Assembly: GCF_009905725.1 (NCBI RefSeq)
Contig: NZ_JAAAKV010000004.1
Location: 124,001-188,000, forward strand
Direction: 5' to 3'
Length of the DNA: 64,000 nt
From: Emticicia sp. CRIBPO
Lineage (GTDB): Bacteria > Bacteroidota > Bacteroidia > Cytophagales > Spirosomataceae
Part shown: positions 26,343 to 34,085 of the stretch, piece by piece
Layout of the letters: the number at the start of each line of letters is the position of its first letter
Position numbering within the stretch: the first letter of the stretch is position 1
Program-made: the position numbers and the translations under genes
The notes under the pieces: model-generated
The model's database searches: none
Told to the model about the DNA's origin: nothing
Seen by the model: the letters and a program-made list of their open reading frames with translations, nothing else

Positions 26343-27842
26343 ATGAAAAAAAATATCGGAAAAGCACTTATCATTTTCATTACTTTTGGCTTAAGTTACT
26401 CATTATCTGCACAATCAGGAAAATATGAGGTGAGTGAAAAGCAGATTTTCACCTCTATGGATAAAACTGCCGGGACGTTTCTGGAGGAATCCGGAGCCGG
26501 TTCTTTTTCTATCGGTATCGTCAAAGACGGCAAAACCTATACCCGCCACTATGGTGAAACAGACAAAGGGAAAGGAAATAAAGCGACTGACAACACCTTA
26601 TTTGAAGTCGCTTCCATCACCAAACTATTTACCGGGACGCTCATGGCAAAAGCTGTCCTGGATGGCAGGATCAGCGTGGATGATGATATCAGGAAGTACA
26701 TTACGGGTTCCTACCCTGATTTGGAATACCACGGCACACCGATAACGATTAAAGACCTGGTTTCACTAAAAGCCGGATTTAACAAAGACCTGCCCGACAG
26801 AAGTGAGATAATGAAAGATAAAAACGAGAGGACGCCATTCATCCTTAAAGCATTCGAAGAGTCGTATACCAAAGAGCAGTTTTTTAAAGACCTGGGGCTT
26901 ATCAGGCTTGATACCTTGCCGGGCAAGGTCTATAAATACAACAACGGGACCATTCAGTTAGCCGCTCATATCCTCGAAAATGTGTACCGGAAAAGCTATG
27001 AAACGCTTCTGAAAGAGCAGATCCTTTCACCGTTGAATTTAAAGAATACAAAATTGCATTTAAATAAAAATGAGACCCTTGCGAATGGCTATGACGAAAA
27101 CAATGTTTTAATGCCCACCCTGCCCAACACCCTCTGGGGTGCTTCCGGTTCTTTAAAATCAACACTGGGGGACCTTACCCGCTTGCTGAGTTTTGAACTG
27201 GACCGGAAAAACCCTGTCGTTCAGGAGTCGCAGAGGGATTTGCTGAACGATGTCAACTACTGGAACGGCTATTTCTGGGATGAAGTAACCACCAACCATA
27301 ATGGCCTGAACAGCCGGAAGCATGGCGGTGCTTTTGGTACCCAAAACCTGTTCTGGGTATTTCCGGATTACAAAACAGGTATTTCTGTTATTGTCAACCA
27401 AAGCGGTGATCACACCTATGAGCATTTATACTATGCCGTACAGGCATTGATAGATGATTTAAAACCTTTCGGGAAAAAATCCATCAGAAGAGCCATACTG
27501 CAGAAAAGCATTGAAAATGTTGACGCGGGCATTTCATACTACAAAGACCTGAAGGCGAATCAACCGGACGCCTATAATTTTTCAGACGAATCGGAATTGA
27601 ATGTGCTTGGGTATCAACTGCTGAGAATGGGCCGGGCCGCTGCTTCTATAAAAATATTCCGGTTGTATGTATCGGAGTTCCCGGCGTCTGGAAATGCCTA
27701 TGACAGCCTGGGAGAAGCCTATTTTAACAACAAAGAATATGACCTTTCCAGGCAAAATTACCTAAAATCACTCGAACTGAACCCTGATAATACGAATGCA
27801 AAGGATATGCTGAAGAAAATCGGGGAGCTGGCAGAAAAATAA
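26343..27842 (+). CDS. Serine hydrolase of the class C beta-lactamase fold with C-terminal TPR
   Basis: 499 residues with a signal peptide (to ~23, LSAQ). The catalytic SxxK is Ser91-Ile-Thr-Lys94, the YxN element is Tyr-Asn-Asn in YKYNNGTIQ, and HGGAFGTQN supplies the third box. The last ~130 residues contain one or two TPR helices (GNAYDSLGEAYFNNKEYDLSRQ). This is the D-alanyl-carboxypeptidase/esterase-like group, not a recognisable resistance enzyme. A strong hairpin terminator follows 16 bp after the stop. Confidence 0.9.
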   Translation: MKKNIGKALIIFITFGLSYSLSAQSGKYEVSEKQIFTSMDKTAGTFLEESGAGSFSIGIVKDGKTYTRHYGETDKGKGNKATDNTLFEVASITKLFTGTLMAKAVLDGRISVDDDIRKYITGSYPDLEYHGTPITIKDLVSLKAGFNKDLPDRSEIMKDKNERTPFILKAFEESYTKEQFFKDLGLIRLDTLPGKVYKYNNGTIQLAAHILENVYRKSYETLLKEQILSPLNLKNTKLHLNKNETLANGYDENNVLMPTLPNTLWGASGSLKSTLGDLTRLLSFELDRKNPVVQESQRDLLNDVNYWNGYFWDEVTTNHNGLNSRKHGGAFGTQNLFWVFPDYKTGISVIVNQSGDHTYEHLYYAVQALIDDLKPFGKKSIRRAILQKSIENVDAGISYYKDLKANQPDAYNFSDESELNVLGYQLLRMGRAAASIKIFRLYVSEFPASGNAYDSLGEAYFNNKEYDLSRQNYLKSLELNPDNTNAKDMLKKIGELAEK

Positions 27843-27858
27843 ACCCATTTAACGTGTA

Positions 27859-27886
27859 AAACCCCGGGTTTCAACCCCCGGGGTTT
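27859..27886 (+). terminator. Hairpin terminator after serine hydrolase
   Basis: Perfect 10-bp stem AAACCCCGGG/CCCGGGGTTT with an 8-base loop TTTCAACC, 16 bp after the serine hydrolase stop. No long T-run, but the stem is strong. Confidence 0.75.
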
Positions 27887-27889
27887 CTG

Positions 27890-28308
27890 ATGAGTTACAA
27901 AGCAGATGAAAACCTGGTGATGATTTCCCTGATAAAATGCAGGTGCTGGCCTGGTTCAAAAAGAATTTTGCAGGATGCAACAGTGTGTGGCAAGCATTGC
28001 TTGAGAATGCCGGCACACCTTTTATTCCCCGCCCGGTATACAGTATGCCTCCTGACCACACCTGACAGACTTTGCCCAATCTCACCCTGACCGGCGAAGG
28101 ATTCAACATGGCCACGCAGGATGCCTTTGAACTGACGGATTGCTTAACCGGCAGTACATTTCCGGATGTTCAGACAGCACCGGCTCATTTTGAAAAACAA
28201 ATGCTGAAACGCACTGAAAGGCCGTACAACAAAATGATAGAACTGTCATCACCTTTTTACAAAGTTTATCGCATCATAAGGTGGAATAGGTTTTATTTAA
28301 CCTATCTT
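27890..28308 (+). pseudogene. Decayed TetX-like FAD-dependent monooxygenase (C-terminal remnant)
   Basis: Translated pieces match the C-terminal third of TetX-type flavin monooxygenases: SYKADENLV in one frame, then after a frameshift near 27917 DDFPDKMQVLAWFKKNFAG and FIPRPVYSMPPDHT. A TGA follows in place of the expected Trp (28064). The frame resumes as QTLPNLTL, but the FAD-binding segment expected after it (IGDAAHLMxPFA) is missing, so NLTL runs straight into TGEGFNMATQDAFELTDCL. The end is HFEKQMLKRTE plus an altered tail. The N-terminal Rossmann part is absent. Frameshift, stop and internal deletion together make it non-functional. Confidence 0.85.
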
Positions 28309-28310
28309 TG
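28303..28310 (+). promoter_or_regulatory. Candidate -7 box upstream of the proteasome-like gene
   Basis: TATCTTTG matches TAnnTTTG exactly. Just upstream is the inverted repeat AGGTT-N6-AACCT. The next start codon is ~180 bp downstream, leaving a long leader. Confidence 0.4.
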
Positions 28311-28490
28311 AAGGTATATGTACACTTTAGCAGGCATATAACAGAGAACTGCTATTCAGATAAAAGATGAATCGGAAAAGTGCGTCATGGCAGGAGGAAT
28401 TGACAAGGTTAATGACGGCAGCTTAAAATCAAAATCTCGCAGGTAATTTCACGGTAAGTACTCTACCCCAAATACTATAAACATTCATTT

Positions 28491-29747
28491 ATGACAGCAG
28501 TTGTTGCCATACTCAATAAACAAGCTATCGCCATTGCAGCTGATAGTGCAGTTTCAATCAGTAATTCGGTAGAAAAAGAAAAAAGAAAAATTCTTCATAA
28601 AGCGAACAAGATTTTCACCTTGTCGAAGGTTCATCCCGTTGGCCTGATGATCTATAACAGCGGCTCTTTCATGTCTACACCCTGGGAGACCATCATAAAA
28701 ATATACAGAAAGAAAATAGGGGAGGCTTCTTTCCCGACCATTAAAGAATATAAAGATGATTTTCTGTCCTTTTTGAGGAACAACAATTATTTCACGGATG
28801 AAGAAACCCAATTGTTGTTTTTAGAAAACTTTATCGTGAATGTCATTGATTCTATTCTGCGGGAAGCCGGCGGATTTAGCCATGAACCGGCGTTTTTAAA
28901 TAAGATAGAAGAATTGATAGATGGACTGATCAGTTATTGGGGTACAAACACCAAACATTGTGAGGATTTCGAAAACTATTCCTTTGACATGTTTCATACT
29001 TATTCGGCCGAAACGCTGGAGAAAGTCACCAAAAAGATATTGCCGGTTGATCCGTCCGTTATCGCAAAGCTAGAGCAGGTAATTTACTATATTTTAATAG
29101 CCAAAGAAAACAGGTCTGATTTCAGCGGGCTCATTTTTACAGGCTTCGGCGAAGATGAGATCTACCCGCAACTGTGTACCATAAATATTTCAATAGTAGT
29201 AGACGACAAACTCAAGTGTTATGATGATGACCGGTATGCCGCCTCTATTTCCAATAAAAACAATGCGGTAATCTGCCCGTTTGCCCAGGATGATGTTATT
29301 CAGACCATTCTTACCGGGATTGACCCGACCCTGAAAAGCACTTTTATACAGAATGATGTCAAGTCATTCGATAAAATATTAAAGTTAATAACCTCGGTGG
29401 TTATAAAACAAAACCCCGAACTGGCATCACAGATAGAAAGAATAGACCTGAAGCCGATTATTGATGAGCTGATAGAGTTAAACAGGAAGAATATTGCAAA
29501 AAACTATACGGATCCTCTCATAAATGCGGTAGCAAGTTTATCTAAAGAAGACCTGGCTGAAATGTCTGAAAGTTTAATCTACCTGACCTCATTGAAAAGG
29601 AGAATTACTTTTGCCGAAGAAAATGTAGGCGGGCCTGTGGATGTGGCCATCATATCCAAAGGCGACGGTTTTATATGGATCAAACGAAAACAATATTTCA
29701 AGCCCGAACTGAATCAGAACTTTTTCAATTATTATTTTAAACGCTAG
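28491..29747 (+). CDS. Proteasome-like Ntn-hydrolase candidate, otherwise unknown
   Basis: 418 residues, no signal peptide. After Met removal the protein begins TAVVAILNKQAIAIAADSAV, in the pattern of proteasome beta/HslV subunits: an N-terminal Thr1, a strand pair, and Asp at exactly position 17. A Lys-Ile pair follows in NKIFTLS (Lys39, near beta-subunit Lys33 allowing a short insertion), then GLMIYNSGSFM resembling the 'aGl.gD.q' strand. C-terminal marks are GLIFTGFGEDEIYP and VDVAIISKGDGFIWIKRK. The middle ~200 residues are helical and unlike any proteasome subunit. Peptidase activity is inference. A small gene follows 19 bp later. Confidence 0.75.
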   Translation: MTAVVAILNKQAIAIAADSAVSISNSVEKEKRKILHKANKIFTLSKVHPVGLMIYNSGSFMSTPWETIIKIYRKKIGEASFPTIKEYKDDFLSFLRNNNYFTDEETQLLFLENFIVNVIDSILREAGGFSHEPAFLNKIEELIDGLISYWGTNTKHCEDFENYSFDMFHTYSAETLEKVTKKILPVDPSVIAKLEQVIYYILIAKENRSDFSGLIFTGFGEDEIYPQLCTINISIVVDDKLKCYDDDRYAASISNKNNAVICPFAQDDVIQTILTGIDPTLKSTFIQNDVKSFDKILKLITSVVIKQNPELASQIERIDLKPIIDELIELNRKNIAKNYTDPLINAVASLSKEDLAEMSESLIYLTSLKRRITFAEENVGGPVDVAIISKGDGFIWIKRKQYFKPELNQNFFNYYFKR

Positions 29748-29766
29748 GTAAACTGCATGATCTGAT

Positions 29767-29955
29767 ATGGAAGCCCGAAAAACAATAGACACCGGCAGGA
29801 ATGAGTCTTCTGAACTCAGAAATAAAATTGAGAGCACGGGCAGAATAGAACGGGGGATGAGCCCCGAAGAAGTTTCTGAAGTAATTTCGGACCGGATTGT
29901 CGAATTGGTAAAAAGACAACTGGAAGAAATTCAGAAGCGAGACAACGAAAAATGA
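29767..29955 (+). CDS. Small charged helical protein
   Basis: 62 residues, rich in Glu, Arg and Lys. The second half (PEEVSEVISDRIVELVKRQLEEIQ) reads as one long amphipathic helix suited to a coiled coil; the first half is polar and probably disordered. No known family. It lies 19 bp after the proteasome-like gene in the same direction, so it may be a partner or adaptor. The start ATG is the first in frame after a stop. Confidence 0.55.
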   Translation: MEARKTIDTGRNESSELRNKIESTGRIERGMSPEEVSEVISDRIVELVKRQLEEIQKRDNEK

Positions 29956-30392
29956 GTTCGGCGGAGACACCCTCATTTTCAGTAAATCATCTTCACGCCT
30001 AATGGTTAGGGCTGCTGAAAAGTATCGCCTGCCCGACTGACACACGCCAAAATGCTCAGTGAGCCGGCATGATGTATTTAAATTTCCCCCTTTCGTAATA
30101 TTGTACTCTGCTCGCGGCGGAACTTCCGGGAAAATAGTCCGTCTCATCAGGGCATCTGCTTCTGAAGTCCTTAATGTTTTTGGGATAAATCTGCTATGGA
30201 TTTGTGCAATTCATCAAAACGCACCTTTTCTCCAACTTAATATAACAACAGACCATTTGTCTCCAAACCTGCCGGGCACGGTTCTGACAGGGCGATTTTC
30301 AGCTTTTGAATCGTTTTTCAGATTGTTTTTCGTGTTCAATGATCAATAATGATTACCTCAGGGTAAGCAGAGAACCTCCAGCTGCCTTCTTG
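29956..30392. other. Intergenic stretch without recognised gene
   Basis: No convincing coding frame, RNA gene or repeat was seen here. The plus-strand open frame at 30059-30349 has a shadow-like composition (Phe/Ser-rich, no motif) and no promoter or start context. Pyrimidine-rich runs occur near 30290-30340. Confidence 0.5.
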
Positions 30393-30420
30393 TTTGAAGA
30401 GATTTACTATTCTATCTTTG
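30393..30420 (+). promoter_or_regulatory. Bacteroidota-type promoter for the SnoaL-like gene
   Basis: TTTG (30393-30396) and TATCTTTG (30413-30420) resemble the -33 and -7 boxes, with 16 bp between them (slightly short). The start codon lies 55 bp downstream. Confidence 0.55.
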
Positions 30421-30475
30421 AATTACAAAAGGAACGTATTGAAATCAATCACTCATATTTAAATTACCCCCTCAT

Positions 30476-30994
30476 ATGAAAAACATTGTTTCCATTTTTG
30501 CGGTCATTATTCTTTTTATTGCTGCAACAAAAGTAAATGCACAGGATTTACAAAATGCCGGATCACTCCCTGTTATCCCGCTTGCACCCCAGGGTCAACT
30601 GCTGAAGAGTAACGATAAGAAACTCGAAAAGAACAAAAAACTCGTTTATGATATGTGGCGGGAATTCCTGGAAGGCGGCCACATGGAAGTTGCAGACAAA
30701 TACTTCGATGAAAACTATATGCAACACAATCCGAATGCGGCCACAGGCAGAAAAGCCGTTGTAGATTTCTTTTCAAAATTTACAAAGCCGCAAGCCATAG
30801 CGGATACCATCAAATCATCGGTAGTAGCAATCATTGCAGAAGGAGACCTGGTGATGTTGAGTTTTGTCAGGGAAATGCCCGACCCGGTTGATAAATCTAA
30901 AAAATACACGACCACCTGGTTTGATCTTTTCAGGATTGAAAACGGAAAAATTGCGGAGCATTGGGACTGTGCAGAAAAGATAAAAATGAACTGA
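30476..30994 (+). CDS. Exported SnoaL/NTF2-like protein
   Basis: 172 residues. The signal peptide ends VNAQ (~23). The mature domain begins after ~45 residues: KNKKLVYDMWREFLEGGHMEVADKYFDENYMQHNPNAATGRKAVVDFF, with the YMQHNP motif typical of SnoaL-like polyketide-cyclase relatives, and ends VTTWFDLFRIENGKIAEHWD in essence. This version is common in Bacteroidota as a predicted 'nuclear transport factor 2 family' protein. Not closely related to the two NTF2 paralogues at 10.9 and 14.6 kb. Single gene with its own promoter. Confidence 0.85.
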   Translation: MKNIVSIFAVIILFIAATKVNAQDLQNAGSLPVIPLAPQGQLLKSNDKKLEKNKKLVYDMWREFLEGGHMEVADKYFDENYMQHNPNAATGRKAVVDFFSKFTKPQAIADTIKSSVVAIIAEGDLVMLSFVREMPDPVDKSKKYTTTWFDLFRIENGKIAEHWDCAEKIKMN

Positions 30995-31044
30995 AGGCCA
31001 AGCGGAAACGCCTTCTGATGAGATTGTTTTTTAAAAGGATAGTG

Positions 31045-31100
31045 GAAGTGTTTTCTGTTTAACCGGTTACCTGATCGGGGAGCCGGATCACTTCTTTTTA
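31045..31100 (+). terminator. Candidate hairpin terminator after the SnoaL-like gene
   Basis: GAAGTG (31045-31050) can pair with CACTTC (31089-31094), with CCGG...CCGG inside and TTTTT directly after. The loop is long, so confidence is moderate. Confidence 0.45.
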
Positions 31101-31148
31101 CGGATATAAAATTGTATTAACTTTCCACCATCATAAATACCACCCATG

Positions 31149-31182
31149 GTTGTTGAATAACAACAAAAAGTAGCGTAATTAC
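31149..31182. promoter_or_regulatory. Palindromes upstream of the HTH/pentapeptide gene, possible operator
   Basis: A 16-bp palindrome GTTGTT-GAAT-AACAAC (31149-31164) and the 8-bp GTAATTAC (31175-31182) lie upstream of the -7-like box at 31229. They could bind the HTH domain encoded just downstream (autoregulation), but this is inference. Confidence 0.4.
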
Positions 31183-31228
31183 AACTAAGAGTGGCCTGGT
31201 TTTTAATGATGCAGAAAATGAACCTCAA

Positions 31229-31236
31229 TAACTTTG
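31229..31236 (+). promoter_or_regulatory. Candidate -7 box of the HTH/pentapeptide gene
   Basis: TAACTTTG fits TAnnTTTG and lies 26 bp before the start codon. No clear -33 TTG is seen at the usual distance. Confidence 0.5.
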
Positions 31237-31262
31237 CAGTGTCAAAATAAACAGATACTACT

Positions 31263-32117
31263 ATGTTAAATACTAAAATGATCGGCAATAAAATTGCTGA
31301 AGCACGCAAAAAAACAAACATTTCACAGGCCCAGCTTGCTGAGGGCCTGTTCATCAGCTCGCAGGCAGTAGGGAAATGGGAAAGGGGAGAATCAATGCCG
31401 GATATCATTACACTAAACCGCCTCGCGGAAATTCTGAAAGTTGATCTTAACTATTTCTCTGAAAGTTTCCGGTCTGTGGCGGCACCCACAGGGCCCTTGG
31501 GCGTACAAACCGGGGAAATGCCACCGGTAAAACAGATGAAAAACCTTAACACGGATATGTCGGGGTGGAATTACGCAGCCGCTGACTTCTCCGGCACAGA
31601 CTTAACCGGCAGCTCATTCAGGAGCAGCGATTTGCGGGAGGCTAACTTTGATCGAGCCAATCTGACCAACTGCAATTTTTCGACCCTTGACCTTGCCGGG
31701 GCAAGCTTCAACAAATCAACGCTTGTAGGTACCAGCTTCAGCAAGTCGGGGCTGGACGGGACAAAATTCACAGATATAAACCTGGTTGACGTCAGGTTGA
31801 CGATGGTTGATCTCAGGAAAACAATCTTTGAAAATTGTGTTTTCAGCGGCGTGGATTTTGAAAAATCAGATATGCGGGGACTTTGTCTTGACGGGCAGAC
31901 GTTTACAGGGGTCAGTTTTGACAATGCGGCACTGAACGAAGTCAGTTTCAGAGGAGCAACACTCAGGAATGTGTCTTTCCGCTCGCCCTATGCCCTGACC
32001 AATAAATATTACCGTGCCCTCAAAACCATCTGCTTTGAAGGGGCTGTGATGGATAAGCTGCTTTATGCCCTGCTCAAAGGCATGGAGATTGATTTGTCAA
32101 AGGTTACGGTGGTCTAA
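31263..32117 (+). CDS. XRE-type HTH fused to pentapeptide repeats
   Basis: 284 residues. Residues ~6-65 form a Cro/C1-type helix-turn-helix (IAEARKKTNISQAQLAEGLF, AVGKWERGESMPDIITLNRL). After a ~40-residue linker, about 95-245 consist of pentapeptide repeats of the A(D/N)LxX type (ADFSGTDLTGSSFRSSDLRE, ANFDRANLTNCNFS), predicting a right-handed quadrilateral beta-helix. An internal ATG five codons in is an alternative start. Such helices can mimic DNA or bind proteins; combined with an HTH this suggests a regulator. A hairpin follows 5 bp after the stop. Confidence 0.9.
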   Translation: MLNTKMIGNKIAEARKKTNISQAQLAEGLFISSQAVGKWERGESMPDIITLNRLAEILKVDLNYFSESFRSVAAPTGPLGVQTGEMPPVKQMKNLNTDMSGWNYAAADFSGTDLTGSSFRSSDLREANFDRANLTNCNFSTLDLAGASFNKSTLVGTSFSKSGLDGTKFTDINLVDVRLTMVDLRKTIFENCVFSGVDFEKSDMRGLCLDGQTFTGVSFDNAALNEVSFRGATLRNVSFRSPYALTNKYYRALKTICFEGAVMDKLLYALLKGMEIDLSKVTVV

Positions 32118-32122
32118 GGGGA

Positions 32123-32150
32123 AAGCCATACGGCAAATCCCGTATGGCTT
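32123..32150. terminator. Bidirectional hairpin between convergent genes
   Basis: Perfect 11-bp stem AAGCCATACGG/CCGTATGGCTT with a 6-base loop CAAATC, midway between the stops of the HTH/pentapeptide gene (32117) and the VapA-like gene (32167). There is no T-tract on either strand. Confidence 0.75.
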
Positions 32151-32166
32151 CCTGATGATGGGTTGA

Positions 32167-32646
32167 TTATGACCAGCTGCCTGATCCTGCACCACCGCCG
32201 TTAACGGTAGAAACTGATCCCGCCTGGAAACTGCCCAGATAATTGTTATTTTTATCATAAAAATAAAAGGCAGTGTACACCGAAGTGGCAGTAAGCACAA
32301 AGTTGGTCGTCTGGCTGTACAACTGATCTAAGCTGCTGCAGGTAGGACAATTGAGATACACATCACCGAACAGGGCTCCTCCTCCGGGAAACGAGATTCC
32401 CCAGACACTGCCGTTGAATGTTTTTCCGCCGGTTACGGTACATTGACAGCCCATGTAAAACACCGCACTCCAGACGCTGCCGCTTGCCCCGTAGCTTGGA
32501 CAAGGGGCTGCAGTGGTGGCCAGGGTTTGGTTAGAAATAGATTTTACACTGGATTCAATCAGTTCTTCACTGACTTTTCCCTGTAAATACGTGCGAAAAT
32601 CTTTGGCAAGTTGCTCGTTGCTGATGGTTGGTTTTTCATCTGCCAT
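32167..32646 (-). CDS. VapA-like (rhodococcal virulence-associated-protein-like) beta-barrel protein, tentative
   Basis: 159 residues. The C-terminal ~105 residues resemble the Vap family: SGSVWSAVFYMG, GGALFGDVYL, LDQLYSQTTNFVLTATSVYT, FYFYDKNNNYLGSFQAG and a final GGGAGSGSW, i.e. the glycine-rich turns and order of strands expected for that eight-stranded barrel. The N-terminal ~50 residues are a charged helical segment (NEQLAKDFRTYLQGKVSEEL) with no signal peptide. Four Cys (PCPS, GCQC, CPTC region) are unusual. The similarity is recalled by pattern, not searched. Function unknown. Confidence 0.6.
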   Translation of the reverse strand: MADEKPTISNEQLAKDFRTYLQGKVSEELIESSVKSISNQTLATTAAPCPSYGASGSVWSAVFYMGCQCTVTGGKTFNGSVWGISFPGGGALFGDVYLNCPTCSSLDQLYSQTTNFVLTATSVYTAFYFYDKNNNYLGSFQAGSVSTVNGGGAGSGSWS

Positions 32647-32827
32647 GACATTTTTTTGTTTTAAGTTTAAAAAATCGGGTTAAATGTTCAGTGATTCTGA
32701 ACGGTACAAAATTGGAGGATCGGCCGTTCTCCGCTATACGCTTAAATACCCGTTTTATCAATCAGGCATTTAGGCCTGCAATGCCCCGTAGTTTTGCCTG
32801 GTATTTAAAAACAGGTAGTTTTACGTA

Positions 32828-32857
32828 TTGTATTCCCCGGGAAGACGGCTAGCTTTG
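32828..32857 (+). promoter_or_regulatory. Strong Bacteroidota promoter
   Basis: TTG (32828-32830) and TAGCTTTG (32850-32857) with exactly 19 bp between them match the -33/-7 consensus. Transcription would begin near 32864, which rules out an in-frame start at 32828 for the following gene and supports 32906. Confidence 0.75.
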
Positions 32858-32905
32858 CGGGCTGTAGAGTACTTATATTTTTCAACCTTAAACCCTTCAC
32901 CAAAC

Positions 32906-33412
32906 ATGGGACAAAACACCCTTATTTCCAATGAGCCGGAAAACGAATGGAAGGCCGTAGCAGTGCCTTTAGACGATGCACAATCGTGGGTAAACAATTG
33001 GATCAATGCCAACACCATCAGCAAAGAAGCTTTTAAGCCGACCGATCTGAGGGCGTTTGTGGTCAGGCGTTCTGACTTTGTGGAATTACTCAACCAGGTA
33101 GATACAGAGTACGTAAGAATGTACATCGGTCTGAAACCCGATTCAGATTCCGCCAGTGGTTTTGAGCCTTGCCTGGTACTGGCCAGTGCCGCAGTTAAAT
33201 GGACAACCGTGCCCGAAACGACGGCTTATGATGGTCCTGACAGAGATAATATCATTGACCTGATCGGGGAAGAAAGTGTGTTTAGTATGAAGCAGCATCA
33301 AACGGTGACGTCTAATTACAACGTTTTTGACATCACACGTCCGTGTCCTCCTATCTGTGATCCTTCGAGCGACCTGTTTGTTCCCAGCACAAATGGTGAT
33401 CAAAGCTGCTGA
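32906..33412 (+). CDS. Conserved hypothetical protein of a Bacteroidota family
   Basis: 168 residues from the ATG at 32906, chosen from the promoter position. No signal peptide or membrane helix. Recognisable family-like segments are FVVRRSDFVELLNQ, YVRMYIGL, CLVLASAA, and a C-terminal VFDITRPCPPICDPSSDLF with a Cys-Pro-Pro-x-Cys motif that looks like a metal or disulfide site. I recall similar proteins only as hypotheticals. It is 19 bp upstream of the membrane protein/two-component set and likely in the same transcript. Confidence 0.75.
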   Translation: MGQNTLISNEPENEWKAVAVPLDDAQSWVNNWINANTISKEAFKPTDLRAFVVRRSDFVELLNQVDTEYVRMYIGLKPDSDSASGFEPCLVLASAAVKWTTVPETTAYDGPDRDNIIDLIGEESVFSMKQHQTVTSNYNVFDITRPCPPICDPSSDLFVPSTNGDQSC

Positions 33413-33431
33413 TTTCAACTAAACAAGGGCG

Positions 33432-34085
33432 ATGATGAAAAAATTTGTGGACTGGATACTTGACTATTCTTCTTATTTCCTGGCGTTTCCTGCGGTAATG
33501 GCTTTGTTCAGATTTAAATTCATTACCAGGGAGTTACGTTATATCCTGGCCCTGGTGGCCCTCAGTATATGCACCGAAACAGCCATGTACCTGATCGTAA
33601 AAAGCGGGATCCGTAACAATCTTTTCGTGGTCCATATTTATACTATCCTGCATTTCAACATCATCGCTTTGTTCTATTATACTCATTTCGGCTCTTTCTA
33701 TCACCGTTATGCAGTGCCTTCCATGATGGTCTTTTTTACAGGTTTTGCGGTGATCAATTCGTTGTTTTTTCAGAAACTCACCGAATTCAATACCAAAGCA
33801 CTGAGTCTGGAGTGTCTGCTGGTGGTCATTCTCTGTGTCATGTCCTATTATAAAATGATCACTGAACTGACGGTGAAAGAGCCTGAAAAAAAGCCGGTGT
33901 TCTGGATAAACACGGGTTTTTTGTTTTATTTTGCAGGAAATATCGTACTGTTTACCCTGAGCAATGTCGTACTAAAGGAGAATATGGATTTTAACTATTT
34001 GTCCTGGGGTTTACATGCACTTCTAACGGTTATTCTGCAAATTTTTATCGGAATCGGCTTATGGCACAGTCCTCATCAGAAGTAG
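33432..34085 (+). CDS. Integral membrane protein (about 7 helices), probable sensor input
   Basis: 217 residues, almost entirely hydrophobic helices (about 14-27, 37-55, 65-83, 95-112, 120-140, 155-175, 185-208). No known domain can be named. It overlaps the start of the histidine kinase gene by 25 bp. The kinase itself has a single membrane helix, so this protein probably provides the membrane-embedded sensing part of the system. In other Bacteroidota a similar membrane protein precedes NarL-type kinases, as far as I recall. Confidence 0.75.
   Translation: MMKKFVDWILDYSSYFLAFPAVMALFRFKFITRELRYILALVALSICTETAMYLIVKSGIRNNLFVVHIYTILHFNIIALFYYTHFGSFYHRYAVPSMMVFFTGFAVINSLFFQKLTEFNTKALSLECLLVVILCVMSYYKMITELTVKEPEKKPVFWINTGFLFYFAGNIVLFTLSNVVLKENMDFNYLSWGLHALLTVILQIFIGIGLWHSPHQK

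Noticed and set aside
26343-27842. Beta-lactam resistance gene
   Set aside because: SxxK and YxN are present, but the TPR extension and divergent boxes fit esterase/carboxypeptidase-like serine hydrolases; the same applies to 51206-52681.
28072-28311. Functional tetracycline-inactivating monooxygenase
   Set aside because: Only a C-terminal remnant with a frameshift, a stop and loss of the FAD motif is present.
30059-30349. Plus-strand coding frame of 96 residues
   Set aside because: Shadow-like composition, no conserved motif, no promoter; treated as intergenic.
32828-32905. Longer N-terminus for the 168-residue hypothetical protein
   Set aside because: A well-spaced promoter (TTG-N19-TAGCTTTG) covers 32828-32857, so the transcript begins after this start.
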